Source of the DNA: Chlamydiales bacterium
GTDB lineage: Bacteria; Chlamydiota; Chlamydiia; Chlamydiales; Rhabdochlamydiaceae
NCBI GenBank assembly: GCA_016185065.1
Contig: JACPOL010000010.1
Coordinates: forward strand, 62,001-126,000
DNA length: 64,000 nt
Reading direction: 5' to 3'
Shown here: piece by piece, positions 25,723-35,008 of the stretch
Position numbering within the stretch: the first letter of the stretch is position 1
How the letters are laid out: each line of letters opens with the position of its first letter
The notes under the pieces: model-generated
Told to the model about the DNA's origin: nothing
The model's input: only the letters and a program-made list of their open reading frames with translations
Databases searched by the model: none
Program-made: the position numbers and the translations under genes

Positions 25723-25935
25723 ATGTTGCAAGTAAAAGAATTGCGCGAAAAAGGCGAAAGCGAATTAAAGACACAGCTCGAAGAGCTCTCTAGAGAGATC
25801 TATCAGATGAACTGTGAGCTAAACATCTCAAGAAAGTTGGAAAAGCCCCATCTGGTCAAGCAGAAAAGACGCGACCGAGCAAAGCTTCTCACTATCCTTC
25901 GAGAGAAGAGCTCTTCTGACAACAGGAGACCCTAA
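25723..25935 (+). CDS. rpmC: Large-subunit ribosomal protein uL29
   Basis: L29 lies at the tunnel exit near L23. The 70-residue helical hairpin protein has KELREKGESELKTQLEELSR and a conserved RRDRAKLLTILREK end. The stop shares one base with the rpsQ ATG (TAATG). Confidence 0.93.
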   Translation: MLQVKELREKGESELKTQLEELSREIYQMNCELNISRKLEKPHLVKQKRRDRAKLLTILREKSSSDNRRP

Positions 25936-26180
25936 TGGAAAAGATGAAACAGAAAATTCGTGAAGGTGTTGTTGTCTCCAACAAGATGGCAAAGACAGTC
26001 ACAGTGCAGGTAGTGAGAACATTCCGGCATCCCACTTTTAATAAAGTGATCACACGTGGAAAGAAGTATTACGCCCATGTTGAAGATCAGAAGATTGAAG
26101 TAGGGCAGGTAGTGAGGATTGTAGAGACAAGACCGCTATCTAAGCTGAAGAGATGGAGAGTTTTGAGCGTCGTATCTTAA
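25935..26180 (+). CDS. rpsQ: Small-subunit ribosomal protein uS17
   Basis: S17 is an early 16S-binding OB-fold protein. The 81-residue product has REGVVVSNKMAKTVTVQV and CRTRPLSKxKxxR-like ending, here ETRPLSKLKRWRVL. It is coupled to rpmC by a one-base overlap. Confidence 0.95.
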   Translation: MEKMKQKIREGVVVSNKMAKTVTVQVVRTFRHPTFNKVITRGKKYYAHVEDQKIEVGQVVRIVETRPLSKLKRWRVLSVVS

Positions 26181-26205
26181 ACACAAGTAGTCGAGTAAAC
26201 GGACC

Positions 26206-26574
26206 ATGATTCAACAAGAAACCGACCTTTGGGTAGCTGATAATACTGGAGCCAAACGCGTGCGCTGCTTTAAAGTGCTAGGCGGCTCTAAGAGACGATA
26301 TGCCCACGTAGGTGATGTGATTATCTGCTCGGTCAAAGAGGCCGATCCACAAGGAAGTGTAAAAAAAGGCGAAGTCGTACGCGCTGTGATCGTTAGAACG
26401 AAGAGTTATATCCGCAGAGGTGATGGCTCGTTCTTACGCTTCTACGACAATAGCTGCGTGATTATCGACGATAAAGATAATCCACGTGGTAGCCGTATAT
26501 TTGGCCCAGTTGCAAGAGAGGTGCGTGAAAGCGGTTTCGTTAAAATTACCTCACTTGCCCCAGAAGTTATCTAA
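26206..26574 (+). CDS. rplN: Large-subunit ribosomal protein uL14
   Basis: L14 lies at the subunit interface. The 122-residue product begins [17 protein letters not shown] and has [23 protein letters not shown], and [12 protein letters not shown] toward the end, all characteristic. Length is exactly normal. Confidence 0.97.
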   Translation: MIQQETDLWVADNTGAKRVRCFKVLGGSKRRYAHVGDVIICSVKEADPQGSVKKGEVVRAVIVRTKSYIRRGDGSFLRFYDNSCVIIDDKDNPRGSRIFGPVAREVRESGFVKITSLAPEVI

Positions 26575-26586
26575 GCGAGATATAAG

Positions 26587-26925
26587 ATGAATAAATGGAT
26601 TAAAAAGGACGACACAGTAGTTGTCATCGCCGGAAACGAAAGAGGGAAGACAGGAAAAGTTCTCTCTAGAAAGGCCGAGCGAGTCGTTGTGCAAGGATTG
26701 AACATCCGTAAGAAGCACGTGAAGAGAAAGAGCAAGGTGCCAACTCCAGAAATCATGGAGTTCGAGATGTCTATGCATATCTCTAACGTCAGAATCTGCG
26801 GAGAAGATGGCAAGCCTCTCAAATTGAAAGCAAGAGTGTCATCGAAAGGAAAAAAAGAACTGATTTATTTAGATGGCAGCAAAGAGGTTGTCTATCGAGA
26901 AATTAGTGGAGCTGAGCAAAAATAA
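26587..26925 (+). CDS. rplX: Large-subunit ribosomal protein uL24
   Basis: L24 initiates 50S assembly. The 112-residue product has the KOW motif region [20 protein letters not shown] and the block [23 protein letters not shown] loop. The stop overlaps the rplE ATG by one base (TAATG). Confidence 0.95.
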   Translation: MNKWIKKDDTVVVIAGNERGKTGKVLSRKAERVVVQGLNIRKKHVKRKSKVPTPEIMEFEMSMHISNVRICGEDGKPLKLKARVSSKGKKELIYLDGSKEVVYREISGAEQK

Positions 26926-27479
26926 TGCAAAAAACACTGCCTAGAGTGCTCAAGAAGTACAGAACAGAAGCCCGCAAAGGTCTGCAAGACAAGTTTTCGT
27001 ATGAGAATGCGATGCTAGTTCCAGAGCTAAAGAAGATTGTCATTAGCATGGGGATTGCAGAGGCTACGAAAGATAAGAATGCGATGCAAGACTGCCTAAA
27101 GGAGATCGCTCTCCTTTCAGGACAGAAGCCGATTGTTACCAAAGCGAAGAAGTCGATTGCTAACTTCAAACTGCGCGAAGAGCAAGCGATTGGACTTAAA
27201 GTGACGCTACGCAGAAAGCGCATGTATGAGTTTCTCGACAGATTCTGCCACATTGTATCTCCTCGTATTCCCGACTTTCGCGGCTTTCCAATTAAGTGCG
27301 ACGGTCAGGGGAACTACTCTATAGGTATACAAGAGCAGATCATCTTTCCTGAGATTAACTTAGATGACGTTAAGCGTACGCAAGGGATGAATATCACCTT
27401 TGTAACAACAGCTAAAAGTGATGAGGAGTGCCTGGAGCTCTTAAAAATGCTCGGCTTTCCTTTTAAAACGGAAGAATAG
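26925..27479 (+). CDS. rplE: Large-subunit ribosomal protein uL5
   Basis: L5 binds 5S rRNA and the central protuberance. The 184-residue product has [36 protein letters not shown] and the conserved [22 protein letters not shown] block ending in a [15 protein letters not shown] strand. Length is normal. Confidence 0.96.
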   Translation: MQKTLPRVLKKYRTEARKGLQDKFSYENAMLVPELKKIVISMGIAEATKDKNAMQDCLKEIALLSGQKPIVTKAKKSIANFKLREEQAIGLKVTLRRKRMYEFLDRFCHIVSPRIPDFRGFPIKCDGQGNYSIGIQEQIIFPEINLDDVKRTQGMNITFVTTAKSDEECLELLKMLGFPFKTEE

Positions 27480-27490
27480 GGAACTAGAAC

Positions 27491-27883
27491 ATGGCAATTA
27501 ACGACCCAATAGCTGATCTTTTAACAAGAATACGAAATGCGGCGCTAGCGCGTAACCGTTTCGTAGATCTCTATCATAGCCGCGAGAAGGCTAGCATTGT
27601 AAAAGTCTTGCAGGAGCAAGGTTTTGTCGACAATTTTCTCGTCGATGAAGCTGGCGGAAGAATGCGCATCTTCTTGAAATACGGCTTTGGAAGACAGCCT
27701 GTCATTCAAGGGTTGAAGAGAGTCTCTTCGCCTGGTCTGAGACGCTATGTAGGCTATCGCAATATCCCGAGAATCTTCGGAGGATTAGGCGTGGCTATTC
27801 TCTCTACTCCAAGCGGAATTTTAGATGGTAAAAAAGCCAGAGAGCAGAAAGTTGGCGGCGAGCTACTCTGCCTGGTTTGGTAA
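27491..27883 (+). CDS. rpsH: Small-subunit ribosomal protein uS8
   Basis: S8 is a primary 16S-binding protein. The 130-residue product has DPIADLLTRIRNA at the start and SSPGLRRYV, IPRIFGGLGVAILSTPSGI and the GGELLCLVW end. rpsN, found here in many bacteria, is absent between rplE and rpsH, as in Chlamydiae generally. Confidence 0.96.
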   Translation: MAINDPIADLLTRIRNAALARNRFVDLYHSREKASIVKVLQEQGFVDNFLVDEAGGRMRIFLKYGFGRQPVIQGLKRVSSPGLRRYVGYRNIPRIFGGLGVAILSTPSGILDGKKAREQKVGGELLCLVW

Positions 27884-27907
27884 TATAAGAATTAAGGGAA
27901 TTTAATC

Positions 27908-28462
27908 ATGTCAAGACTCGGCAAATCACCTATCGCTCTTCCAAAAGGCGTAGAGATTAAGACGGAAGGTGGCAAACTTCATGTAAAGGGGCCTAAAGGC
28001 GCAACTTCCTATCCACTAGAGCGTGGAATTACAGTTAAAGTTGAAGATTCTAAGGTCTTTGTTGAGAGAGATGAGAAAGTAGAGATGCCGCGCACAACAC
28101 ACGGTCTCTACCGCGCACTGATCAATAACATGATCATCGGTGTAAGCACAGGCTTTGAGAAGAAACTCTCCCTGATTGGCGTAGGATATAGAGCCGCTAT
28201 CGCTGGCCATATGCTCGACCTTCAGCTCGGTTTTTCTCACCCAACAAAAATTGAGATCCCGAAGAGCGTAAAAGTAGAGATCGAAAAGAGTGTTGCGATC
28301 ACAATTTCAGGAATCGACAAGCATGCTGTAGGGCAATTTGCAGCAGCCGTTCGTGCGATGAAGCCCCCAGAGCCTTATAAAGGCAAAGGGATCCGTTATG
28401 AAAATGAGTACGTTCGCAAGAAAGATGGCAAAGCAGCTAAAGGCAAGACAGCCGCAGCATAA
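27908..28462 (+). CDS. rplF: Large-subunit ribosomal protein uL6
   Basis: L6 sits at the base of the stalk. The 184-residue product has SRLGKSPIALPKGVEI, LIGVGYRAAIAGHMLDLQLGFSHP (two-copy fold) and GKGIRYENEYVRKKDGKAAKG. The last residues (KAAKGKTAAA) are a short lineage tail. Confidence 0.96.
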   Translation: MSRLGKSPIALPKGVEIKTEGGKLHVKGPKGATSYPLERGITVKVEDSKVFVERDEKVEMPRTTHGLYRALINNMIIGVSTGFEKKLSLIGVGYRAAIAGHMLDLQLGFSHPTKIEIPKSVKVEIEKSVAITISGIDKHAVGQFAAAVRAMKPPEPYKGKGIRYENEYVRKKDGKAAKGKTAAA

Positions 28463-28478
28463 GCGTTAGGAGCAGGTC

Positions 28479-28853
28479 ATGGAAAGTAATTTAGTACAGC
28501 GCACTGAAAAGCGCATTAAACGCGTGATGAGAATCAGAAAACACCTAAGAGGTAGTTCTGTGAAACCGCGTTTTAGCGTTTATAAGAGCAATCAGCACAT
28601 TGCAGCGCAGATCATTGACGATGAGACCGGAGTCACTCTGGCTGGAATCGGAACAATGAGCAAAGAGTTTAAGCAGAAAGGCAAGCAAGTTAGAAAGTCA
28701 AAAACAACTGCGAAAGAAGTTGGAACACGCATTGCGAAGCTCGCAAAAGAGAAGAACATCGATCGCGTGGTTTTTGATAGAGGTAGATTTAAATTTCATG
28801 GGCTTATCGCAGAGCTTGCAAATGCAGCTCGCGAAGCAGGACTTCAATTTTAA
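28479..28853 (+). CDS. rplR: Large-subunit ribosomal protein uL18
   Basis: L18 binds 5S rRNA. The 124-residue product has RIRKHLRGSSVKPRFSVYKSNQHIAAQ and the conserved DRGRFKFHGLIAELANAAREAG ending in outline (FDRGRFKFHG). Length is normal. It lies 13 bases before rpsE. Confidence 0.95.
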   Translation: MESNLVQRTEKRIKRVMRIRKHLRGSSVKPRFSVYKSNQHIAAQIIDDETGVTLAGIGTMSKEFKQKGKQVRKSKTTAKEVGTRIAKLAKEKNIDRVVFDRGRFKFHGLIAELANAAREAGLQF

Positions 28854-28869
28854 GCTATAGGACAACGTG

Positions 28870-29373
28870 ATGTCGCGCGAGAGATACCAGTTTAAGCACG
28901 CAGATGACTTCGGAACAGAGTTCGAAGAGAAAGTTCTCTATATCAACCGCTGTTCAAAGGTTGTAAAGGGTGGACGTAAGTTTAGCTTTTCAGCTCTAGT
29001 GATTATTGGGGATGGGAACGGACACATCGGCTTTGGCTTTGCTAAAGCAAACGAGGTGTCTGATGCAATCCGCAAGGGCACAGAGGCGGCGCGAAAGAAT
29101 GTGATGACCTTCGAGATGGAAGGCAGAACAATTCCTCACGAAGTTGATGTGATGTGGGATGGCTCAAGAGTTCTTCTGAAGCCCGCTCGTGAAGGAACAG
29201 GCGTTGTCGCTGGATCCAAAGTTAGATCAGTTTTAGAACTTGGCGGTTTAAAAGATATCGTAGCAAAGAGCTACGGATCTAACAACCCCTTGAACCAGGT
29301 AAGAGCAACAATCAGAGCTCTGCTTAGCCTGAAGAATAGAAAAGAGTGCTTATCAATAAGAGGCCTTGTATGA
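28870..29373 (+). CDS. rpsE: Small-subunit ribosomal protein uS5
   Basis: S5 affects decoding accuracy and the mRNA channel. The 167-residue product has VLYINRCSKVVKGGRKFSFSA, GDGNGHIGFGFAKANEV, and TGVVAGSKVRSVLELGGLKD motifs. GTG 28867 immediately precedes ATG 28870; I chose the ATG. The stop overlaps the rplO start (ATGA). Confidence 0.96.
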   Translation: MSRERYQFKHADDFGTEFEEKVLYINRCSKVVKGGRKFSFSALVIIGDGNGHIGFGFAKANEVSDAIRKGTEAARKNVMTFEMEGRTIPHEVDVMWDGSRVLLKPAREGTGVVAGSKVRSVLELGGLKDIVAKSYGSNNPLNQVRATIRALLSLKNRKECLSIRGLV

Positions 29374-29849
29374 ACTCCCTATCTCTATCTACACTCGCAA
29401 ACACCGACAGACCACGACGAAAGGTCCAGCGCGTAGGACGCGGAATGGGCTCTAGAAGAGGTAAGACAAGCTGCCGTGGTATCAAAGGAGATAAGGCACG
29501 CAGAGGTTATGCCCGCAACTTCGGAAGAGAAGGGGGCGCAAGACCTCTCTATCGTATTCTTCCATGCCGCGGCTTTCCTAATGCACGCTTTCAGTCCGAT
29601 GCATTCGAGCTCGATTTTGATCTTATCAACGAACACTTCAAAGATGGCGAAGTTGTGAATTATGAGACACTCAGAGCAAAAGGACTCATTCCTCGCAGAC
29701 TTGGCGGAGGCATTAGAGTACTTTCAACAGGAGAGCTCACAAAGAAGTGCTCAATTGAAGCTCACCACTTTTCCAAAGCGGCAGTCGAGAAACTCGAAAA
29801 GAAATCAGTTTCTTACAAAGTTCTCACTTTAGGAAGAGCTGCAGAGTAA
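29370..29849 (+). CDS. rplO: Large-subunit ribosomal protein uL15
   Basis: L15 is a late 50S assembly protein. The product has VGRGMGSRRGKTSCRGIKGDKARRG, REGGARPLYRILPCRGFPN and the C-terminal SFSKAAxxxxE-like domain (HHFSKAAVEKLEK). I start it at ATG 29370, which has AGAGG before it and overlaps the rpsE stop; the GTG frame from 29346 would be longer without support. Confidence 0.95.
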   Translation: MNSLSLSTLANTDRPRRKVQRVGRGMGSRRGKTSCRGIKGDKARRGYARNFGREGGARPLYRILPCRGFPNARFQSDAFELDFDLINEHFKDGEVVNYETLRAKGLIPRRLGGGIRVLSTGELTKKCSIEAHHFSKAAVEKLEKKSVSYKVLTLGRAAE

Positions 29850-29872
29850 CGACGCTTTAGAAAGCCTTTTAG

Positions 29873-29916
29873 GGCCTTCAGAGGTCTCTTTTTTAAATAA
29901 GAGCTCCGCGAAGGCC
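29873..29916. other. Hairpin between rplO and secY
   Basis: GGCCTTC (29873-29879) pairs with GAAGGCC (29910-29916). Within this stem CTCTT pairs with AAGAG around a T/A-rich loop. There is no T run after it on the plus strand, so it is more likely an mRNA processing or attenuation structure adjusting secY expression than a full terminator. Confidence 0.45.
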
Positions 29917-29941
29917 AAAAAAATAATGAGAATACAGGCGC

Positions 29942-31315
29942 ATGATTGAGGGAATAAAACGGATTCTATCTGTTTCAGAGCTTAGAGCAAAGATTTTCTT
30001 TACGCTCTTGATGCTCGTCATCTGCCGAATTGGTGCACATATTCCCGTGCCCGGAATTAATGGCGATGCAGCCGTAGACCTCTTCCGCACAGCCACTGGG
30101 GGAGGGCAGAACCTCTTCCAACTTATGGACGTCTTTTCGGGTGGTGCATTCGCCCACATGACGATCATCGCACTTGGCGTTATGCCCTACATCTCTGCTT
30201 CGATCGTGATGCAAGTTCTCACTGCGGTTCTCCCTTCTATGCAGCGAGAGATGAAAGAGAATCAAGACTCAGGTCGCAGAAAGTTGGGAAAGTGGATTCG
30301 CATTGTGACCGTCTTTTTTGCTCTTTTTCAAGCATGTCTTTTTGCTAAGTACGCCTTCCAGTTAAACCTCCAGTCTCCTGGAATTATCGTCAGCGAGCTA
30401 GCAGATGTTCAAGCTTTTGGAATCCCTTGGCTCTTCTACCTGATCGTTATGACGACAATGACTGCTGGAACCATGTTCTTAATGTGGATTGGCGAGCAGA
30501 TTTCAGAAAAGGGGATTGGTAATGGCATAAGCTTAATCATCACCATCGGTATCCTCTCCTCTCTTCCGACTACAATCGGATCGATCATTAAACAGCTAAA
30601 TCTTGATTCACAAGAAGCTGGACAGCTCACATTCTCTTCTCTTGTCATTTTAAGCGCCGTCTTCGTGTCGATCATTGTAGGAACGATACTTATTATCCAA
30701 GGTCAGCGAAAAATTCCTTTACAGTATGCAAGACGCGTGATTGGAAAGCATGAAGCACAAGGGGGGAATGCTTTTATCCCTCTAAAGATTAACTATGCAG
30801 GTGTTGTTCCTGTTATTTTTGCTTCCTCGCTACTCATGTTTCCGGCGACTATTGGACAGTTCGTAGGGCAGGGCACATGGCTTGGCCGCATAACAATGGC
30901 TCTTGCTCCTGGCAACTGGATCTACACAACGCTCTATGTGCTGCTAATTCTTTTCTTTACCTATTTCTGGACCTCAACGCAGTTTCATCCCGAGCAGATC
31001 GCATCGGATATGAAAAAGAATGGCGCCTTTATTCCAGGAATCAGACAAGGAAAACCTACACAAGATTTTTTAGAAGAGACGATGAACCGCATCACCTTCG
31101 CCGGTGCGATCTTCCTCGCTCTCATCGCGATTCTGCCTACGATTATTGGAAAGCTGATCGGAGTAGACGCCAATATATCATATTTTTTTGGAGGAACCTC
31201 CCTGCTGATTTTGGTGGGAGTAGTCCTGGATACAACTAAGCAAATTGAGTCTCACCTCATTATGAAGCGCTACGAAGGCTTCATGAAGAGGGGAAGAAAA
31301 AATTTATTAACTTGA
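29942..31315 (+). CDS. secY: Preprotein translocase subunit SecY
   Basis: SecY is the protein-conducting channel of the inner membrane. The 457-residue product has ten membrane helices. The N-terminal RIGAHIPVPGIN segment is the family signature, GGAFAHMTIIALGVMPYISASIVMQ is the plug/TM2 region in outline, and GISLIITIGI and QFHPEQIASDMKKNGAFIPGIRQGKPT follow. It lies in the chlamydial position between rplO and rpsM, with no adk, map, infA or rpmJ between. Confidence 0.96.
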   Translation: MIEGIKRILSVSELRAKIFFTLLMLVICRIGAHIPVPGINGDAAVDLFRTATGGGQNLFQLMDVFSGGAFAHMTIIALGVMPYISASIVMQVLTAVLPSMQREMKENQDSGRRKLGKWIRIVTVFFALFQACLFAKYAFQLNLQSPGIIVSELADVQAFGIPWLFYLIVMTTMTAGTMFLMWIGEQISEKGIGNGISLIITIGILSSLPTTIGSIIKQLNLDSQEAGQLTFSSLVILSAVFVSIIVGTILIIQGQRKIPLQYARRVIGKHEAQGGNAFIPLKINYAGVVPVIFASSLLMFPATIGQFVGQGTWLGRITMALAPGNWIYTTLYVLLILFFTYFWTSTQFHPEQIASDMKKNGAFIPGIRQGKPTQDFLEETMNRITFAGAIFLALIAILPTIIGKLIGVDANISYFFGGTSLLILVGVVLDTTKQIESHLIMKRYEGFMKRGRKNLLT

Positions 31316-31352
31316 TTTGCAGTGGAAAAAGTGAAGAAGAAGTGCTCGGGGC

Positions 31353-31381
31353 TTGTCATATTTTAAAACATATGGTAAAGT
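31353..31381 (+). promoter_or_regulatory. Candidate promoter of the alpha operon
   Basis: TTGTCA (31353-31358) and TAAAGT (31376-31381) lie 17 bases apart, 66 bases before the rpsM ATG. They match the sigma-70 consensus at five and four of six positions. The 132-base gap after secY makes a separate start of transcription likely. Confidence 0.5.
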
Positions 31382-31447
31382 CGCTACATTTCTTCAACGA
31401 CTAGCAACTTAAATGCGTAAACGCTCTCTTACATAAGGAATTTGTTC

Positions 31448-31816
31448 ATGCCTCGTGTCATTGGAATAGACATCCCTGACAAAAAACGACTAGAAGTCAG
31501 CCTGACCTACATCTACGGAGTAGGCCGTCGTCTCTCTCTTGAGATTATTAACAAGCTGAAGTTGAACCCCAACATGAAGGCTAGCCAGCTGAGCGAAGAA
31601 GATATCGCTCGCTTGAACGCCACACTTCAGTCTGAGTACGCTGTAGAGGGAGATCTGCGCCGTCAGGTACAGAATAACATTAAGCGCCTCATTTCAATTC
31701 ATGCCTATAGAGGTATGAGACACCGTTTGGGTCTGCCAGTACGTGGTCAAAGGACCCGCTCAAACTCTCGCACTAGAAAGGGCAAGAGAAAGACGGTTGC
31801 AGGAAAGAAAAAATAA
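31448..31816 (+). CDS. rpsM: Small-subunit ribosomal protein uS13
   Basis: S13 contacts the 50S subunit through bridge B1. The 122-residue product has PRVIGIDIPDKKRLEVSLTYIYGVG and RGMRHRLGLPVRGQRTRSNSRT-type C-terminal sequence (GLPVRGQRTRSN). I chose ATG 31448 (AAGGA eight bases upstream) over the TTG two codons earlier. Confidence 0.96.
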   Translation: MPRVIGIDIPDKKRLEVSLTYIYGVGRRLSLEIINKLKLNPNMKASQLSEEDIARLNATLQSEYAVEGDLRRQVQNNIKRLISIHAYRGMRHRLGLPVRGQRTRSNSRTRKGKRKTVAGKKK

Positions 31817-31844
31817 TTTCTAGAACTCTAAAGGAGATCGAGTC

Positions 31845-32264
31845 TTGGCTAAGCAAGAAGTTGAAAAGGCAGTCGTTAAAAAAGCTGCGACAAAAACTAA
31901 AAAGAAAGTGGCGAGAAACGTTCCAAGTGGGATTGTCTTTGTTAAATCCACTTTTAACAACACCATCGTCTCAATCACCGACCTCGCAGGCAACGTCGTC
32001 TCTTGGGCGTCCGCTGGAAAAGTTAACTTTTCTGGTTCGCGCAAATCTTCTGCTTACGCAGCTACCGTTGCAGCTCAAGATGCAGCAAAGACCGCGATGT
32101 CTCTTGGAATGAAAGAGGTAGAAGTGAATCTAAACGGACCTGGAGCAGGAAGAGAGTCTGCTGTAAGAGGTCTGCAAAGCACAGGGCTAATCATAACTGT
32201 GATTCGCGATACAACCCCTGTGCCGCATAACGGCTGTCGAGCACGTAAAAGACGCCGAGTATAA
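31845..32264 (+). CDS. rpsK: Small-subunit ribosomal protein uS11
   Basis: S11 lies in the platform of the 30S subunit. The 139-residue product has a Lys-rich N-terminal extension, then [29 protein letters not shown] and the [22 protein letters not shown] end (PVPHNGCR). It starts with TTG, with AAGGAG eight bases upstream; no ATG is in position. Confidence 0.95.
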   Translation: MAKQEVEKAVVKKAATKTKKKVARNVPSGIVFVKSTFNNTIVSITDLAGNVVSWASAGKVNFSGSRKSSAYAATVAAQDAAKTAMSLGMKEVEVNLNGPGAGRESAVRGLQSTGLIITVIRDTTPVPHNGCRARKRRRV

Positions 32265-32294
32265 CCTTCAAATATTCACGGGAGAGCAAGTAAC

Positions 32295-33386
32295 ATGGCA
32301 GTGAAGTATGGCAAGTTTGAATTGCCAACCAAGATTAAAGTCGATGAGGAAAAAGGGAATTTTGCACGTTTTATTGCAGAACCTTTTGAGCGTGGTTACG
32401 GGCACACAGTAGGGAATGCTCTACGACGCGTTCTCTTAACTTCGATGGAGTCGCCTGCTATCGTATCCGTACGGATCGAAGGCGTGCCCCATGAGTACAT
32501 GGCTGTAGAAGGTATCATCGAAGATATGACGCACATCGTGCTTAATCTTAAAGGTGCTCTTCTCAGAAAACTCCCTTCAGATGATGAGCCTCGCTCAACT
32601 GATTATAAAGTCATTTCTAAAGTCATCGATATCGGCGGAGATCTCCTCGATAAAAATGGCGGCCAGTATTCCGTTACGTTGAAAGACCTAATGGGCGGCA
32701 CAGACTACGATGTCGTCAACCCTGAGCTAGTGATCTTCACAGCGACGAAGCCGATGTCTCGTAAAGTCGACCTGAAAATCGGCATGGGCAGAGGTTACGT
32801 CTCTTCAGAGCGACACGGCCTAACTGAGAAGGGCGTAGATGAGATTATCGTCGATACAGCCTTCTCTCCTGTGAGACTGGTGAACTACTTTGTAGAGAAC
32901 ACACGTGTAGGCCAACATACAGACTACGACCGTCTCATTCTCGAAATCACTACAGATGGCAGAATCACTCCGCTCGAAGCTCTCTCGTTTGCTACGCAGA
33001 TCAGCATCATGCACATGCAGGTGTTCGAACAGCTTCAGCAGAACCCGATCAGCTTCGAACAGAAGCGCGAAGAGCTCGATTCAGATCGCGATTCTCTTCT
33101 TGCGAAACTTGCGCTACGAATCAACGAGATTGAACTCTCTGTTCGTTCGACAAACTGTCTCGCAGGAGCTAACATCGATACGATTGCAGAACTCGTCATC
33201 ATGCCAGAGTCTGAGATGCTCAAATTTAGAAACTTCGGCAAGAAGTCTCTGAATGAGATCAAATCTAAGCTGGAAGAGATGGGACTAAGCCTCGGGATGG
33301 ATCTCTCGAGATTCGGCATCACACGCGATAACGTAAAACAGTACATTACCGACTATCTCAACTCCAAAGTCGAGGCAGAATCATGA
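32295..33386 (+). CDS. rpoA: DNA-directed RNA polymerase alpha subunit
   Basis: Alpha dimerises to nucleate RNA polymerase assembly, and its C-terminal domain contacts DNA and activators. The 363-residue product has the N-terminal domain with [21 protein letters not shown], the dimer region, and a C-terminal domain with [17 protein letters not shown] and [24 protein letters not shown] in outline. It is slightly longer than the E. coli protein, as in other Chlamydiae. The stop overlaps the rplQ ATG. Confidence 0.97.
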   Translation: MAVKYGKFELPTKIKVDEEKGNFARFIAEPFERGYGHTVGNALRRVLLTSMESPAIVSVRIEGVPHEYMAVEGIIEDMTHIVLNLKGALLRKLPSDDEPRSTDYKVISKVIDIGGDLLDKNGGQYSVTLKDLMGGTDYDVVNPELVIFTATKPMSRKVDLKIGMGRGYVSSERHGLTEKGVDEIIVDTAFSPVRLVNYFVENTRVGQHTDYDRLILEITTDGRITPLEALSFATQISIMHMQVFEQLQQNPISFEQKREELDSDRDSLLAKLALRINEIELSVRSTNCLAGANIDTIAELVIMPESEMLKFRNFGKKSLNEIKSKLEEMGLSLGMDLSRFGITRDNVKQYITDYLNSKVEAES

Positions 33387-33811
33387 GACACGGAAAACAT
33401 ACATTTAAAATTGGCAAGACCTCTTCTCACCGCAGATGTATGCTTGCCAATATGCTCAAGTCTCTTGTAGAGCACGAGCGCATTGAAACGACAGTTACTA
33501 AAGCGAAAGAGCTGAGACGTCATGCAGATCGTCTGATCAGTTTGGCGAAGAAGAATACACTGGCTAGCCGTCGCCAAGCGATTGCTGACCTGATGATTAC
33601 CTTCAACACTCTCACTCCTAAAGAAGCGAAGCAAGCTAAGGCTGGCGACACTTCGGTATATAACGCCGACCGTCAAGTTATCCAGAAGCTCTTTGGAGAC
33701 CTCTCCACACGCTTTGCGACAAGAAATGGCGGTTTTACTCGCATCATTAAGAAGTCTCAGCGTGTAGGCGATAATGCACACACCTGCCTGATCGAGTATC
33801 TACCTCAATAG
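33383..33811 (+). CDS. rplQ: Large-subunit ribosomal protein bL17
   Basis: L17 lies at the bottom of the 50S near the tunnel exit. The 142-residue product has [45 protein letters not shown] in outline and a C-terminal [17 protein letters not shown] block. It ends the alpha operon and is followed by a strong terminator. Confidence 0.96.
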   Translation: MRHGKHTFKIGKTSSHRRCMLANMLKSLVEHERIETTVTKAKELRRHADRLISLAKKNTLASRRQAIADLMITFNTLTPKEAKQAKAGDTSVYNADRQVIQKLFGDLSTRFATRNGGFTRIIKKSQRVGDNAHTCLIEYLPQ

Positions 33812-33824
33812 TTTTTTCTTTTTT

Positions 33825-33863
33825 CACACCTCTAGCTCCTAGAGGTGTGTCTTTCTTTTTTTT
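33825..33863 (+). terminator. Intrinsic terminator of the ribosomal/rpoA operon
   Basis: A perfect 11-bp stem, CACACCTCTAG / CTAGAGGTGTG, with a three-base loop lies 14 bases past rplQ. A T-rich tract (TCTTTCTTTTTTTTT) follows. This is the clearest intrinsic terminator in the window. Confidence 0.92.
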
Positions 33864-33869
33864 GACCTC

Positions 33870-33898
33870 TTTACTTTCTTCAAAAACTCGTTTATGAT
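33870..33898 (+). promoter_or_regulatory. Candidate promoter of gapA
   Basis: TTTACT (33870-33875) and TATGAT (33893-33898) are separated by 17 bases and lie 46 bases before the gapA GTG. The -10 hexamer matches five of six consensus bases. Confidence 0.55.
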
Positions 33899-33943
33899 GG
33901 ACCTTCAACTAATGAAGGTTAGGCCCTTTTTGGGAGGCTAGAC

Positions 33944-34960
33944 GTGCCGATTAGAGTAGCGATTAACGGATTTGGAAGAATAGGACGCTTAGTCTGTCGT
34001 ATTGTAAGCGAAATATACAAAGATCTAGAGATCGTTGCCGTCAATGATGTCGTCCCCGCGAATAATCTCGCCTATCTTCTTAAACACGACTCCATCCATC
34101 GCAAAGCTAACCTTACAATCAAAGCCGAAGAGGACGCTATCGTCATCAACGGTAAGAGAGTACAGGTCTTTGCAGAGAAAGATCCAGCGAAGCTTCCGTG
34201 GAAGCAGCTGGGAATAGACTATGTTGTAGAATCCACCGGCCTATTTACAGAAAAGGCCGCTGCAAGAAAGCACATTGAAGCAGGCGCAAAAAGGGTGATC
34301 ATCACAGCACCCGCAAAAGGAGAGGTGCCTACGTTTGTTATGGGAGTGAACGAAGAAAAGTACAATCCCAAGACAGACTTCATTGTCTCCAATGCTTCCT
34401 GCACCACTAACTGCCTAGCCCCTCTAACGAAAGTTCTATTGCAGAACTTTGGCATTGAAGAAGGTCTCATGACTACCGTCCACTCTCTCACAGCGACACA
34501 ACCCAGTGTCGATGGTCCTTCTAAAAAGGACTGGAGAGGGGGAAGAGCCGCAAGTATCAATATCATCCCCTCTTCTACCGGAGCTGCCAAAGCAGTAGCC
34601 CAGTGTCTTCCTGAAGTGAAAGGTAAGCTCACTGGAATGGCTTTTCGAATTCCCACAACAGATGTCTCGGTGGTCGACCTCACCGTCAGGTTGAGCAAAG
34701 CCACCACCTATGAGGACATATGCAACGCCCTTCAAAAGGCTGCAGATGGTCCCATGAAGGGGATCATCGAATATTGTGATGAAGAAGTGGTCTCCTCGGA
34801 TTTTATCGGCAATCCCGCCTCTTGTATTTTTGACAAGGGCGCTGGGATCGCTTTGAATCCACATTTTTATAAACTAATTGCTTGGTATGACAACGAAATG
34901 GGATATGCGCACCGTGTGGCTGACCTGTGTGAATACATGGCCTCAAAGGAGAATAAATGA
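33944..34960 (+). CDS. gapA: Glyceraldehyde-3-phosphate dehydrogenase
   Basis: The enzyme converts glyceraldehyde-3-phosphate to 1,3-bisphosphoglycerate with NAD in glycolysis. The 338-residue product has the Rossmann loop [10 protein letters not shown], catalytic C153 in [13 protein letters not shown], the [10 protein letters not shown] histidine strand, and [12 protein letters not shown] at the end. It starts with GTG, preceded by GGGAGG. In C. trachomatis gapA (CT505) also follows rplQ directly. Confidence 0.96.
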   Translation: MPIRVAINGFGRIGRLVCRIVSEIYKDLEIVAVNDVVPANNLAYLLKHDSIHRKANLTIKAEEDAIVINGKRVQVFAEKDPAKLPWKQLGIDYVVESTGLFTEKAAARKHIEAGAKRVIITAPAKGEVPTFVMGVNEEKYNPKTDFIVSNASCTTNCLAPLTKVLLQNFGIEEGLMTTVHSLTATQPSVDGPSKKDWRGGRAASINIIPSSTGAAKAVAQCLPEVKGKLTGMAFRIPTTDVSVVDLTVRLSKATTYEDICNALQKAADGPMKGIIEYCDEEVVSSDFIGNPASCIFDKGAGIALNPHFYKLIAWYDNEMGYAHRVADLCEYMASKENK

Positions 34961-35008
34961 GCCCCATTCGCATGCCAATAACTAAACGACTCAACCCTGG
35001 AATGATCA

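Noticed and set aside
29873..29916. Intrinsic terminator between rplO and secY
   Set aside because: No T run follows on the plus strand and the operon order continues; recorded as a hairpin only.
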